Assembly: GCA_020698575.1 (NCBI GenBank)
Contig: CM036248.1
Location: 11,809,729-11,873,728 of the forward strand
Length of the DNA stretch: 64,000 nucleotides
Source: Bostrychus sinensis
Lineage: Eukaryota > Chordata > Actinopteri > Gobiiformes > Eleotridae
Reading direction: 5' to 3'
Shown: piece after piece, positions 37,401 to 49,614 of the stretch
Layout: every line of letters starts with the position of its first letter
How positions within the stretch are numbered: position 1 is the first letter of the stretch
The notes under the pieces: model-generated
The model's database searches: none
Told to the model about the DNA's origin: nothing
The model's input: only the letters and a program-made list of their open reading frames with translations
Translations under genes and position numbers: made by a program

Positions 37401-37802
37401 GGCGGCGAGCGGGACTCTGGTTAAATCTTAATGAAGCGTATGTTGGAAACGGGACAGACGGGACCAGCTGGAGACACCGGTGTGGGTAGTAAAACTGATT
37501 AAAAGCAGCGTTAACACATCTGAGAGGAAACTGTGGTCAGAGGTGAGTGGAAACTGGGGCTGATTCGACACACAGTCAAATTGGGGAAAGCCCTGTGCAG
37601 CTGCGATTGGTCACACATGCCCCGCGATATCTGAGGAGAACCAATCAGGTCGGCTTCCTCTCGCTGACCTGACCCCTCACACGTAGAAATTGAACAGTTC
37701 AACTGAGCGGCTGCAGAGGTGGAGGAGAGGAACCTGATGTTGGAGAACTGTGACGGCGAAATGGTGACACTGAAAGAAGTTGAGTCTATCTTTTGAACAC
37801 AC
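34481..37802. other. intergenic gene desert
   Basis: 34500-34560 is a hAT right-end relic (cgtacccctggttgagaaac). 34575-34615 is a retroposon tail (aaaggaaaagcc). 35100-35600 is GC-rich and unique with a hairpin at 35315-35343. 36345-36380 has three gagcggctct repeats. 36700-36790 is a MITE relic. Confidence 0.45.
35315..35343. repeat. GC-rich hairpin, 10-bp arms
   Basis: CCCCGGGCCT and AGGCCCGGGG are perfect inverted repeats around a 9-nt loop. Sits in a unique GC-rich stretch. Not associated with a gene. Confidence 0.8.
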
Positions 37803-38264
37803 TTAAAGGAGATATATTATGCATTTATTCATCTTTTTCATGAGTACTGTACTGGTGCCATAAAGAAACAGGGGAAGAGACCAGCAGAGTGCAGCTGTGT
37901 TGCGCTATTTTGAACATAATCAGTGAAAAATAGCACATCACTTCCTCGAACTTTTTGTATGATGCCATTTTACAACAAAATGAGAAATAACTGTAATAAA
38001 TCAGTGGAAACAGAGCTTTACACCGTTTTTGGGATAAATGAATGAGAGCAGACTGGATGTAGAGGGCTTGTTGACTGGTCAGTGCTTCCTGGAATGGGCC
38101 AAGCATACTGAGGCCTCAGAAAGGCAGCACCAGAGACTACAGGATTACTCAGACATGCATGAGTGAATGAAACACAACTCCAGGTCTAATTTTGATGAGG
38201 GAACAACATTATAACATGGTAGAAAGCTCGAAAAAGTCACTTTTCCATAACATAGCCCCTTTAA
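37803..38264 (-). mobile_element. TTAA-bounded MITE, copy 4 (reverse)
   Basis: Begins TTAAAGGAGATATATTATGC, ends ACATAGCCCCTTTAA. Reverse copy of the family, with an internal deletion on the side nearest 37840. Confidence 0.8.
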
Positions 38265-39479
38265 GTAATAAAAAGTTCAATATTATGCAACATTCCCTGG
38301 ACAAAGGACTGCCATGTGTTGTTTTTTTAATCTACAGATTAGTAATGCAAAACCTGTACCCAAATTTGACTTTCATGACCTATCTTTATTTTTCAAGATG
38401 CTAAAGTAGTTACAATCTAACTCATCCTAATAGAATGTTTTTTCCTGCAGCAACTGAAAAGAAATATGTTGATGTCCTCAGTCTTCATACATAACTTGAA
38501 GGACATCTCAAACATTCTTCTTTTTCGATTTTTAAAAGTTGGAGTTTTATGTTTTTGTGACCTTTGCACATGGCTGCAAACAGAGAAATGCAGTTTGCAA
38601 AGATCATATAGAGCAAGCATTATTTGAAAACATAATTTCTAGGATACTTTCTTAGTGTCTTGCTTAAAAATGACATGTCTGAAATGATCTAAGCTGATGG
38701 GCGTGAGGTATAGTAAAAAAGATTAAAAAAAACAAAACAGCATAAGCAAATTATATGAAACTAAATCTGATGGAAAGATGTAAAGGAATTATAAAACAAT
38801 ATCTAATATTCATCTCATCTGCTGTAGCCTTACTGCTTGGACTTTAAGCCTATGAAACTAAAACTAACCAAATATTTCTTTTTGGCCTTACTGTACTCTC
38901 TGTGTGGCCCTCTGCACCTCTCTCTCTCTCAAAGGTAACGGTCCACCACAGAGCCAGGCCCCCGTCCCACCAGATCCACCAGATCCATCCTGTCAGCATG
39001 TCCCAAGACGAAAGGCGCAGATGGAGGCGATAGAAGAGAGCCACTATGTGTCATCACCTGGTCCACACACAGACTGTAGTAACATCTGCACAAATCATGT
39101 CTGTCCTGCAGAAAAGGTTAAGGCAGGTTTGAAAAGAAACACTGTAATGCTCTGCTGGAAAGTAAATACGTACTTTTACTAAGTGATGAAAATGCATGTT
39201 CTATGTCATATCACTTTTACCCAAAACTATAAATAAGTAAATATACTTTCACCTTTGTAATGGTTGTAGTCGCAGTAATTCTCATTGTAAAAGGTGTAGT
39301 ACTAATAAAAATAATAGTAGTAGTAGAAGCAGTTTCTGACTTATAAAAATACATTTTGCATCCAACAGACTGGTATCAAATATTAGTCGATATCTGGGAC
39401 ACTTCATAGTTCAGCCTTGATGCATTGAGTTTCAAGAAATGTGTATTTAATTTAGAAAATGCAATACTAAGGACAAAAC
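38265..39479. other. intergenic
   Basis: Nothing recognised apart from short agtagtag tracts near 39318. Confidence 0.5.
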
Positions 39480-39800
39480 ATGGACTATACCAGGACTACA
39501 CCAGAACTAAATCAGGTCAAAACCAGGATTAAACCAGGACTAAACTAGAAATAAACCAGGATTAAACCAGGACTATACAGCATTTAAACCATGACTAAAC
39601 TAGAAATAAACCAGGACTAAACCAAATCTGAAGAAGGATTAAACCAGGACTAAACAGGGTCTAAAGCAGGACTAAACCAAGACTAAAACTAGCACCAAAT
39701 AAAACTCGCTCAAGGCCTGAACTGTAACAGACTCCTGAGTACCACCAGAAGAGGCCTGCGTACCAACACTGGTACCCACACCACAGTTTAAGAACCACTG
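39480..39800. mobile_element. hAT-like MITE fragment with accaggactaaacc array
   Basis: Array of about 11-12-bp units (accaggactaa/aaccaggatta) from 39480, then gcctgcgtaccaacactgg and the right end cagtttaagaaccactg, closely matching the right arm of the element at 58865-59459. Left end not found. Confidence 0.65.
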
Positions 39801-42164
39801 AGTCAGAGAATAATAGGCTAGTGCTAGATCCACCCACTTTAATGTTTGAAAGTTAAATGGATCTGAACATGATCAAACCTAAAGAAATGACTGACAGCTG
39901 TTTGAGGTCATCCACAAATAAAGAGGATATTTTTTACATTTTTATCTGATGACTCTCCTCAGACAGCGCTTGCCCTCAAAACATCTGCTGAGAGCACAGA
40001 ATAGAGTCAGTCTGGGCCTCTGATGATGATTGTAAATGTAGTAAAAGTTTGGCCTGATGATGATTAGGAGGGACACAGAGCGGGTCACAGGTGTCGCTCC
40101 AGGAGCCAGCCTTCAGCTCTGAGCCTGTCGTGCGCTGCAGAGAGAAGCACCTGTAATGGCTGCCAGCTGAGAGACACCCCTGCCCCATTCCTCCACCCTC
40201 TTTCTCCTTTGGGACATGTTGAACCGCGTGTGTTTGTAATGGGACGCTGGCATGCGAACGGCAGAAGACCACTTCCTCTACAGGTGACACCTTTGACCTC
40301 TCATCTGTTCCCAGTTGGAGAGAGAGAGCGAGAGGAGGGGCTCGGTGGAAAACTATCAGAGACATACAGAGGGGCTGCACATGTCAAGTAAATAGATTTT
40401 GTATGAATGACAAAAAATGTAAAATATGCTACTGAATAGACTGGAACGGTAGCGTAAATAACCGTTTTAGTTCACACATAGAAATTTGTGTTTTTCTCAA
40501 TGCACCAGCCAGTAAAAGTTAAATATAATGAGATATAAAATGCAGAAAGTTACAAAATGTTCAGAATATATGATGTATGTAAGCAATAGTGTAGTGAATG
40601 TGACCCTTACCTTGCCCAGCTTTGAATAACATAAAGGTCTTTGGGTGCAAGTACAGGTATAAAAAGGCAGCATATGCATGCAACTATTTTTTAGGGAGAA
40701 AAAAAACACAAGCAATGCATGTGATTTGTACTTTTTGCCACTTGAAAAAAAGCTTTAGGTTGCCGAAATGAGTGCACAAAAGGGAAACTGACAGAAGACA
40801 AGCACAGATGTCCTACATACCTCTCTCTAAACCTCAACCAAAGATACTGATGTGATCCCAGACCAGCTGGAAGACTCTGTGGCATGTACTGAGTCTGTCC
40901 TAGCCTTCTCTTGTATACGTCATGTCTTGTATTCAAAATGGTTTTCTGTACTGATAACAAAGAGTCTGACAATTAAAACAAATATGTGCAGCAAGCTATA
41001 TGTGACAAATTCAAAGTCTTTCATTGTTTTACACCCCAGTTTCCCCATGTCTAATAAACCAATATTTAGTCTTTAAATAAGCTGAGAAATTATACTATAT
41101 TCAACCTCTGCATGACTCACTTTTCAGTCCTGACCCAACAGTTGAGAATCACTGCTTTAGTACAAATCCTCATCAAAACATTATTCACAGGTTTATTTCA
41201 ATTCCTTATCCTGATAGTTTTTCTGTTATTTCTGGTGTATACTCAGAGCTTTCTCTGTCAGAGAACAGAAATTACACAGTACATGGAACATCTTTTTTAG
41301 AGGTGTTTTGTGTGTGTGTGTGTGTGTGTGTGACATGCTTTTTTATTTTGAGGAGAGCTTTCTATTTTTAGACAAGTTTATTTTATTTTGATGAGTACGT
41401 TTTTTTTTTTTAAACGAGCCTTTAAAAATGGACACATAGCTTTATTTTAATAGACTTTAATTTTTTTAACATTAAAAATCTTCCTGTGCTTTTCTTTCCT
41501 AGGTTCCTGGGTTTTAAGGCAAGAATAATAAAAAAAAAATCTACCTCTACTTTTATTTTTGAAGTGGACAACAATTTTGATGGTGCACCTCAGGGACACC
41601 TTAAACTATACAGGCCCTAGTACATATACTTTTTCAAATAAAATGGCTACCTTAAGTGTGCTCAGTTCACGCTCCTTTTGTGCATCAGAGCAGGTTTAAT
41701 GTATGGTCTACACATTTTGAAATTAGCAGGGACAATTAAACTATAAGTTATTTAAAGGAAGTCTGCACTTTTGTCATTTTAGTGCATTTAAAACAGGATT
41801 AAGAGACTGGAAAGTGTAGCTTGCAGTTTCTTTATATTTCCACTAGGTGTCACTTTTACCTTTTTATGCAGATGCCTCACACACAGAAAAAGTTAGATTT
41901 GATCTGCACGTGATCACTTGTGTCTTGTGTTGTCTCTACTTGAACGTACTCCTAAAAAGTGAGGGACTGGCGTGATAAAAGTTTAGTATTTGTGTCAATA
42001 TCGACCAACACACCATTATATACAATGGATATTTTATATATTAGTCTATTTAAGTGGTACACACGGAATAAAAGCGTGATCTAAAGTTACATTAACCACT
42101 AAAGTCTCAGTAAAATAAGTAGAAGTATTTTTTGTGTACCTCTTGTGTCAGTGCCAGTAGTAGC
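39801..42164. other. intergenic
   Basis: 39960-40400 is GC-richer and unique. The rest is AT-rich with a TG microsatellite. No gene recognised. Confidence 0.5.
41309..41332. repeat. (TG)n microsatellite
   Basis: About 12 uninterrupted tg units. Confidence 0.95.
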
Positions 42165-42495
42165 AGTATGGTGTAGTGTTGTTGTCAAGACCGTACTAAT
42201 CAAGACCAAGACCAGCTTGAGTCCAGAGTGAACCGAGAACAAGACAAGGCCGAGACTTTCAGGGTTTGTGACCGAGACTGAGGCAAACCGAGACCAGGTT
42301 GAAACAAATCCCACAAACAAACAGAGACAGATCATGTTCCTGATTCTACTGATGTGGAAAACCAATTACTCCAAAATTATGAAGAATAGCATTTTCTTAT
42401 AATGTTTGGTAAATAAAAACTCTGCGACCACCAGATCTGAGACTGAGACAAGACTGAGTAAAACTGCAGCCGAGGTTTTGAGACTCACACTACAA
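42165..42495 (-). mobile_element. unclassified DNA-transposon-like repeat, copy 2
   Basis: Ends gtgtagtgttgttgtcaag and cactacaacactacac are inverted repeats. The interior is rich in gagac/caagacc motifs. Reverse partner of 28425-28785. Confidence 0.65.
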
Positions 42496-42703
42496 CACTA
42501 CACTGTAGTCGCAGTAGTAGAAGTAGTAGCATTAGTAATACTTTGGAGTTGTCGCAGCAATAGTATGGTAGAAGTATTTTTGTAGTAGTAATAGCAGTTT
42601 ACTCATGTCTCCAAATAGGTATTTTGTGCTGCAATATGGCTGGCACACTAGAAAGTAGAAGGTGTAGTAGTGTGTAGTGTCTATAGTGTGTGGTGTTCAC
42701 TGG

Positions 42704-42738
42704 GTGTAGTAGTAGTAGTAGTGGTAGTAGTAGTAGTA
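42704..42738. repeat. (GTA)n microsatellite
   Basis: gtagtagta run with one gtg interruption, one of several tac/tag trinucleotide tracts in the window (also near 13165, 28370, 28765, 39315 and 43660). Confidence 0.9.
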
Positions 42739-42754
42739 TTCATAGTAGACATAG

Positions 42755-43085
42755 CAACAAGGAAGCAGTGTTTATTTTATCCAGCTAAAACCTGGAACAG
42801 TCTTCCTGACGATGTTAGACAGGCCTCTACTCTGACAATGTTAAAGTCCAGGCTGTAAACTGTTCTTTTCAGTTCAGTGTATGATGACTAAAAGTGTTTT
42901 ATCTGCACTCTTCTCTTATGATTTAATTTTAAATTAATTCTTAATTATAAAGTTTAAATGTAACTTTTACTATTTAAATTTGATTACTTCACTGTGTACT
43001 TTTAACTTGTCTTTTTTCTGTAAAGCACTTTGAGTTACCTTGTGTATGAATTGTGCTATACAAATAAATATGCCTTGCCAAGAAA
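42755..43085 (+). mobile_element. LINE 3' end (second family)
   Basis: 42770-42858 reads CLFYPAKTWNSLPDDVRQAS then TLTMLKSRL, the C-terminal motif of a fish LINE reverse transcriptase. It is followed by the 3' UTR signature tgtaaagcactttgagttacc and gctatacaaataaatatgcc. 5'-truncated; it lies after a GTA-repeat tract (42704-42738). Confidence 0.7.
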
Positions 43086-43770
43086 ACTTAAGCTTAAATA
43101 AATTTTACATTCAATACTTTCTTTACTTCTACTCTGTATTTAAGTACCTGACTACCTATATTTCTACTTAAGCATCTACTTAAGCATATTTTGAAGTAAG
43201 ATTACTTTTAATTGAGTACAGACCTCTTTCACCTCTGACACTCGCTCGTATATGAACAGAAGGTTGTTGAGTTTCCGTCTTGAGGCAGATGTTAAAGGTG
43301 TATTTTTAGCCATGTATCTTCAGCCTCTTGCTCTTTCAATAACCTCCATTAAGCCCTGTGCCAATAAAAGAGAATGTGAAAGAGAAGATGCAGAGACTGA
43401 CTCTTTGGAATCAGCAGCATCACGCCTGAAGAGCATCTACTGACATTATACAACACTCTTATAATATGTCTTTTTGTTTGAACGTCTGATACTTTTCTTC
43501 AAGACTTTATGCACCTAAAGTTATTTTTCTTATTCAAAAGTATTTTAAATGTGTTTACAGGGTTGGATATTTTAATGTTTTGCATATATAATTTTATCTA
43601 AGAGTTGTATGACCTGTTATATAGATCTGAAACAAGTTGTAACCAATCAATTTGGCTACTACTACTTCTACTGCTACTAGTACTATTCCTGCTGCGGATA
43701 CTACTTGTACTGCTACTGCTACCACTATTTGCCTGGACCTAATGTGATTTTTACCTTTAAATGTAATAGC

Positions 43771-44725
43771 TGGGGATTTGGTGGCAGAATGGTTAGTGCT
43801 CTTGCCTCCCAGCAAGGAGGTCGTGAGGTTGATCCTTGGGCTGGAGTGGAGTCAGAATCTAAACTGCCCTGAGTGAATGAATGGGTGCGTTTACATACGC
43901 ATGAGTATCCCAGTTATGATCAAGTTTTTTTAAGTATCCCGGTTTTGTTTTTGTGCATGTAAACACAGAATCTTGAATTCAGTATCTGGGATAAGCCAGT
44001 ATCCTGGACCTGGAAAACTCTGACTGTAACCTGGATACTGTGGCATGTAAACGCAGTATCCGGGTTTCTGACCTCACCTGATGCACTGAGCATGTGTGAA
44101 CTCGAAAGACGCCGCAAAACAAACCCGGCACATGCTGTAACTTTGCCACAGCGACTGCAACTTGTAGCTGTGCTTTCAAAACTCATAACCTATTTAATTT
44201 AATCTAGTTATGTTCAACAAAGCGGCACAAACTACCTAACAATACAGCCACCTTTGTTCTTAGCACTGGAGCTGGTTATGGTGTCCACATCTTCACTGCT
44301 CACAGACTAAACTATCTTTGCTGTATTGTTTCCACATATATTATCTTGTTCTGCTGCTGATATGATATTTCTTGTCCCTCTGTAGCTATAAATGTGTTTA
44401 CTAAGCCCTGTGTTACTTGCACCCACACCGCACTCAACTCCCCTAAAAATCCAGGATACTATCATTTGTATACAGGGATATGAGTATCCAGGTTTCTCTG
44501 AGTGCATGTAAAACAATATATCTTACCTCATATCCTTAATACTGTCATAACCGGGATAAGTCTCAAGTGCATGTAAACACCCTCAGTGTGAGAGTTCATG
44601 TCTGTCTGTGAATGTCTCTGTGTCAGTCCTGTGCTTAACAGGCCACTGTCCTGGTGTACCCCGCCTAAGGGCCAGAGTTACTAAAATAGGTCCCAGTGCC
44701 TGCGACCCCTGACAGAAATAAGTGA
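43771..44725 (+). mobile_element. tRNA-type SINE split by a DNA transposon
   Basis: SINE head and body at 43771-43882 (gtggcagaatggttagtgct, cttgcctcccagcaagg) and SINE tail at 44583-44725 (gagttcatgtctgtctgtga, ctggtgtaccccgcctaagg) are in order but separated by about 700 bp of a terminal-inverted-repeat element. Confidence 0.75.
43883..44582. mobile_element. DNA transposon inserted in a SINE (gtttacatgca-type inverted repeats)
   Basis: Left end GGGTGCGTTTACATACGCAT followed by gagtatcccagttatga; right end tcataaccgggataagtctc followed by aagtgcatgtaaacaccc. These are matching inverted ends. The interior repeats ggatac/gtatcc and catgtaaac motifs. No transposase. A related palindrome lies at 22872-22952. 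Confidence 0.75.
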
Positions 44726-44915
44726 AAGAAGACACATGTTTTTTTGGTGGGATGGATTTTAGATTTTGATCTGTTCTTTACCATCTTTTTTCTGTCCTGT
44801 GATTGGGCCTTTCTGAAACATAAATGCAGAGACTTAACTACACAATAATAATATAAATAATAATGATAATAACAGTAGGTTGAAAATGGGCATTACCTTT
44901 CTCTTAACCATAAAA

Positions 44916-45292
44916 TACACTGAACAAAAATTTAAACACAACACTTTTGTTTTAGCTCCCATTTTACATCAGCTGAACTCAGAGATCTAAAACTGTACAT
45001 GAAAGGCCTATTTCTCTCAAATATTGTTCACATTTTAGAGTGGCCTTTTATTGTGGCCAGCCTAAAGCACCCCTGTGCAATATCCATGCTGTCTGATCAT
45101 CATCTTGATATACCACACCTGTGAAGTGGATGGATTATCTCGGCTCACTAACAGTTTTTGACAGATTTGTGAACAATATTTGAGAGAAATAGGCCTTTTG
45201 TGTACATAGTAAAAGTCTTAGATCTTTAAGGTCAGCTGATAAAAAATGGGAGCAAAAACAAAAGTGCTGCATTTAAACTTTTGTTCAGTGTA
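44916..45292. mobile_element. TA-flanked MITE with about 150-bp inverted repeats
   Basis: TACACTGAACAAAAATTTAA at the left and ttaaacttttgttcagtgta at the right. The arms pair over cacttttgtttt, gctcccatttt, aaaggcctatttctctcaaa and tattgttcaca. The interior gccacaataaaaggccac/ttgtggccagcc is typical of an abundant teleost element. No coding sequence. Confidence 0.85.
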
Positions 45293-45445
45293 GATTTGTT
45301 AAATTTGGTATATTTAGGGGCAATTTAGTAACTAGTTAATATCAAAATGTTAACCGAAGATAACAGTAGGGGTTGTATTCTCTAATAATGAAAAAAATGA
45401 CTATGTGCCAAGAGTTTACATTTGTCTCAAAAGAGCTCATGCAAC

Positions 45446-45449
45446 ATTA

Positions 45450-45500
<51 letters not shown>
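45446..45500. repeat. (ATT)n microsatellite
   Basis: About 18 uninterrupted att/tta units. Confidence 0.95.
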
Positions 45501-45829
45501 GTTAGATTGTTAGACATTAGATGAAGGGATACTCTGCTGTGCATGCCCTGAATCCTGAGGTAATGTCAGATACCAAGTGTCCACAGTGTCTTGCCTCTGG
45601 TCCCACAGCTGTTTGTTGTGGTTTCTTTGAGAACTGGACTTGGCTCTGGTAAACCAAGAGCGTTATATTCACGCACTTCCTACTTCGTTTGAAAGTGATC
45701 CAATAAATGTATTAGTAAGCCTACTTTGACAGATTATGCATAAAATACAATTCCTTTATTTCATGTTAATAGGTATTGTTCTACATGCTGTGTTGTAATT
45801 GTAATGGTTAACTCTGGTTGAACAGTAAG
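45501..45829. other. intergenic, just before the CpG-rich block
   Basis: No gene or repeat recognised. Confidence 0.5.
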
Positions 45830-46260
45830 TGCTTAAACCGGCCATTAGGCCAGGTTTGTGTATGAGGCGGAATAGAGTTCGTGGCTTTTTTCCAACAATG
45901 TCCCAAGCGTAAAAACATAACCATCTCGGTCTGCTCTCATCTTCGGAGGCACTTCTGGCTACCTTTCACCGTCGTCACACGGTCACGATTTTGCATGGCG
46001 GCGTGCCCGCGCCTACGTCACGACCATTGGAAAAGAAGAAGTGAAGGGAGGCGCGTGCCCGGGGTAGACAAGTTCCATTTGGGTCTAAAAATAGTTTGTT
46101 CCCGGTGTCGGTACGTCGTGGTACACGTCTGGTGACGTCACTGGGGCTTTTTGTTTGAGTAAATTGACCTTTTCTGCCGAGAGCCGCGCTCACTTTACCT
46201 TCCCCGCTTTCAGTCATGTTCCGCACGCTATTTTTACGCACAAACGAGAATAACTGCAGC
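45830..46260. promoter_or_regulatory. CpG-rich, promoter- or enhancer-like block upstream of tent5d
   Basis: Abrupt CpG-rich island in AT-rich surroundings. Recognisable sites: CTAAAAATAG (MEF2 consensus, 46085-46094), TGACGTCA (full CRE, 46133-46140) and an inverted CCAAT (attgg near 46025). No repeat recognised. Could be an alternative promoter or an enhancer of tent5d. Confidence 0.4.
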
Positions 46261-46299
46261 TCTTTTTGGTGCAGATACTACGCAGAGTATGTTTTTATC

Positions 46300-47199
46300 C
46301 CACTGACTGTATATAGAGCAGTGTACACCGCCCTATAGTGGAAAAATGTGGGATCTACTTTACCGCTGACCCATAAGGAAACTAATCAGTTGTAATAACT
46401 AACTCACAGTACAGACAATGACCTAAGAGGATGAGAGAAACTTCAACAATCAAGATAAACTTTTCAGAAAGGACTAGAAAAAACGTAGCTTGCGCGCTTT
46501 GGCTTTATAGAGCAGTATCTCTGTGAATTCTCCTGACTGTGAGAGAAAACAAACGTGTTGTGTTAGAGTGGTCAGTACCAAAGAAGAGACCAACGTCAAA
46601 GTTGAGGCTGAGAGAATGTGGCGATCCCTGTTTCTGAGAAAGACAAAGGACGTGGACCGTGTGTGTGCGTTCGTGCACCGGGGGGGCAGGGAGGGCCGAG
46701 CGGGGGGGATTAACGGATGGGTCAAGGGGGGGAGCAGTGTGGATGAGTCATACCGTGTTTTCAGTGTGGACACAGCCCTAAATATAATGATGTGCATGGG
46801 AAATGAAGAACCGGATTAGAAAATTACAGCCTACATAAAACTGCGCACAAAGTAGGTCGTGTATGTTTCTGAGTGCCCCTGTTGTCCAAACCATTCAGTG
46901 TCATTTTGTCTGAATCTGACCATTGTATGAGGCATTAGGTCTCTATTCAATCCTAAAAGACCTATGCCACTTTTTGGGTCCAAAATTATAATGTGCGTAA
47001 TGGCGAGTTCTTAACTTGACGCGCAGTTGGGGGTTTTACTAAACTAAAATATCTTGGTTAAACTGCATCGTTGGAGCCACTTTTGCAATTAGTTAAAACA
47101 CGCTCTCTTCTTCTAAGTAGTCTAAGTAATAAAGGCCACATTATCATTTCTTTTTTTCTTTTTTTTTTCCTTTTTGTGAATCCAAAAGCTTTTAACCTT
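46300..47199. other. unique sequence between the two CpG-rich blocks
   Basis: No gene or transposon recognised. A G-rich run (gggggg blocks, 46680-46735) interrupts otherwise ordinary sequence, and a T-rich tract lies at 47140-47175. Confidence 0.6.
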
Positions 47200-47841
47200 T
47201 AATGTTCCCACGCAGCAGGCGCAATCACGCACTCATTTACAACCCAAACTGTACTGAGCGCTGTCATAAAACCATTATGTCTTAAATTTAGGTGCTGCTT
47301 TAAACTGCGCAGTGCCCGTTGCCAACTGGAATTACCCCTGACACCTGTTAACGCCCCCGTCCCCCTCGCCGACGCCACCAGGACACCCGGCTCTAGCCTC
47401 AGTCGTTGTTGTGGCCGTCTCCCGCTGCGCACACACGCACAGTCACACACTCCCCAGTCATAAGTGAATGACGGCAGGTCGCTATGGAAACTGCGTTACG
47501 CTCCGGGCGGCTCGAGGAGAGAAAACAAGAGTGCGAGGAAGACTCTTTTCCCAGTCTTCTCATTTCAGCACCACGCGTCTCCCGGACAGCGCCCGCCCGG
47601 ATGATCTGGCGCTGCACGCGGACCGGCCAGCCAGCCCTCGTATGCCTTATAAGGGACAGCAGACTAGCGCATCAGCACCGCGTCCATCCGGAGTGGGTAG
47701 GGACTTCAGGAAACAAACAAACCCACGAAGAAGAAGAGGGAGAAGACAGACACTCCGCATCTGAAGCTCAGTGGACACTCACAGCGCTTGGTTCCGCAGT
47801 CCATTTAGGGGCAGACGCTCCTTCAAATGCCACAGCAACAG
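47200..47841 (+). promoter_or_regulatory. tent5d: CpG-rich promoter and probable non-coding first exon of tent5d
   Basis: GC- and CpG-dense segment in an AT-rich region, ending at a strong donor, acag|gtaagagcc (GT at 47842). Contains CCTTATAAGG at 47645-47654, a perfect CArG box (SRF site) that also embeds TATAA. If that TATAA acts as the TATA box, transcription would begin near 47675 and exon 1 would be about 165 nt. Splicing to 52187 would put the ATG nine bases into exon 2. The start site and the splice are inferred, not shown. Confidence 0.5.
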
Positions 47842-48767
47842 GTAAGAGCCCCTCTCAGCAGTGGTAACTGGTAATGGTTCATCGTGTACCATCCTAATCA
47901 TGCTTTTAACTGGCTTCTACTACTGTCCCTTTATTTTCATATGGTCTTTCTGGCATCTGCTATGAGAGTTCAAACCAGTTGGCATGCAATTTCTGCCCCA
48001 GTCTTGGGAACTTCCAGTAAAAAATATGGACTTTCAAACTGCACAACTATAAGGTTTTATGAGCCAAGAAAGAGCTGCCAAGATTTTTTTGTAAAGTAAA
48101 GCTTTTCAGTGTACGTTATACTGAGTGTGATGCAAACAAAATAGTTGGTTGGCAGTGGTCTCGAACCTTTAAAAGTTGTCTTGCTTTAGAAAGTGGAAAT
48201 AGAAAGTACACAAAAACATAAAGAAATAATTTTACTCCAAGTTCTTTTTAAGAGTTTGATCTACGTACTGTATATATGAATGGAGAAACCTGCAAGACAT
48301 TGTCAGTGCTGTGTGTGTTCTGCCTGCTCCAGCCTCTTGCCCAGCGTGTATGACACCCCGGGATTTGTTGGGTTTTCAGTGGCCATAGATTATGTGCGAG
48401 CTGAGCCGATACGCCTGGATGAGTCACTCAGGCTGCAAGTTTGCAGAAATGTGCGAAAGGGGAGGGAGGGGAGTTAGAGAGAGAGACTCGGAGCTCAGGG
48501 GGCCAGCTGGAAAAACGGTCCTGCAGTGGCACTGGGGTTTATTGTGATCCCTGTACACATCTGGAAGAGACCGAACCCTTGTGGATGCTTGTTTTGGGGA
48601 GATTCTTTAAGGAGATTCATGTTTTTCTGGTAAGAGCACCTTGTTTTATTTAATAAGTTTATGCAAAGCTCTAGAGGTTATAAAGTATTTTGCTGTTTGT
48701 TTTTGTTGACCAGAGTGCATTGCATGGATTTAAAAAGAGTATTTTCCAACATTATCCCAGCTGCAGA

Positions 48768-48945
48768 GGTTCACAAGCCAAGCCAGTGTAGTCTTTGTGC
48801 CAGTCCCAAGCCTGAATAAATGAAAATGGTTGCATCTAGAAGGGCATCCAGCATTAAAAAATAATACTATGCTATACACTGCATGTGAGGAGGCAGTCAA
48901 TTTGCTGTGGCGACCCCTAAAAGAGAAAAGCCGAAAGGAAAAGAA
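48768..48945 (+). mobile_element. retroposon fragment (aagggcatccgg family)
   Basis: aagccagtgtagtctttgtg, ccaagcctgaataaatg, agaagggcatccagcatta and the diagnostic tail gctgtggcgacccctaaaag then gaaaagccgaaagg. In the presumed tent5d 5' intron. Confidence 0.65.
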
Positions 48946-49217
48946 TCACTGTATTTACTAACACTTTTCAAAATAGATGGTTTGCGGTTGCTACGGACCA
49001 AAAGCACTTGCAAATGTTTGATAAACTGCTCCCAGAAAGGCTCCCATTACCGCTCATTAAGATCCCAATGTTTACGCTCCTGCTATTGACAATCATAGCA
49101 ATCACTGGCATTCATCTGTAGCCCTGAGTGACAACTATTGATTAAGCCTAACAATAGATAATAATGCTTTTGCGCTGAACCGCGGCAGGCAGGGCACTTT
49201 GGAGCACTTTCCCCCAC

Positions 49218-49248
49218 GCGCGCACACACACACACACACAAACACACA
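49218..49248. repeat. (CA)n microsatellite
   Basis: cacaca run with one aa interruption, in the presumed tent5d 5' intron. Confidence 0.9.
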
Positions 49249-49614
49249 TAACACACAGTTCTGGTTCACTTGATTAGGCAAATGCTTATTGAAAATGTGT
49301 CTGGAGTTTGTGCAGAGAGAGGCTTTGTGCATGGCTTTGCCAAAAGGGATCACACATTAGAAGTGAAAGTAATTGTCTCGGTCTTATTAAATTTGCTTTG
49401 TTGTAATTCGTTGCTTGCCTTGCGTGTGAAGGTGTTGTACAAAAGGCATGTCTGAGCAGCCCCTGAACATGTGTGGGAGGTATTTTTGTTTGTTATGGAC
49501 ACACACATGTGCGACTGAAAGAAGAAAAACAGATGTATGTCTTTAATTAGTGACGTTGGTGTGATTAATGCAGTCTGCTGCTGATGACTCATTCGGCTTA
49601 ACCCTTGCTACTCT

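Noticed and set aside
45446..45500. CRISPR-like regular repeat
   Set aside because: Simple (ATT)n microsatellite without spacers.
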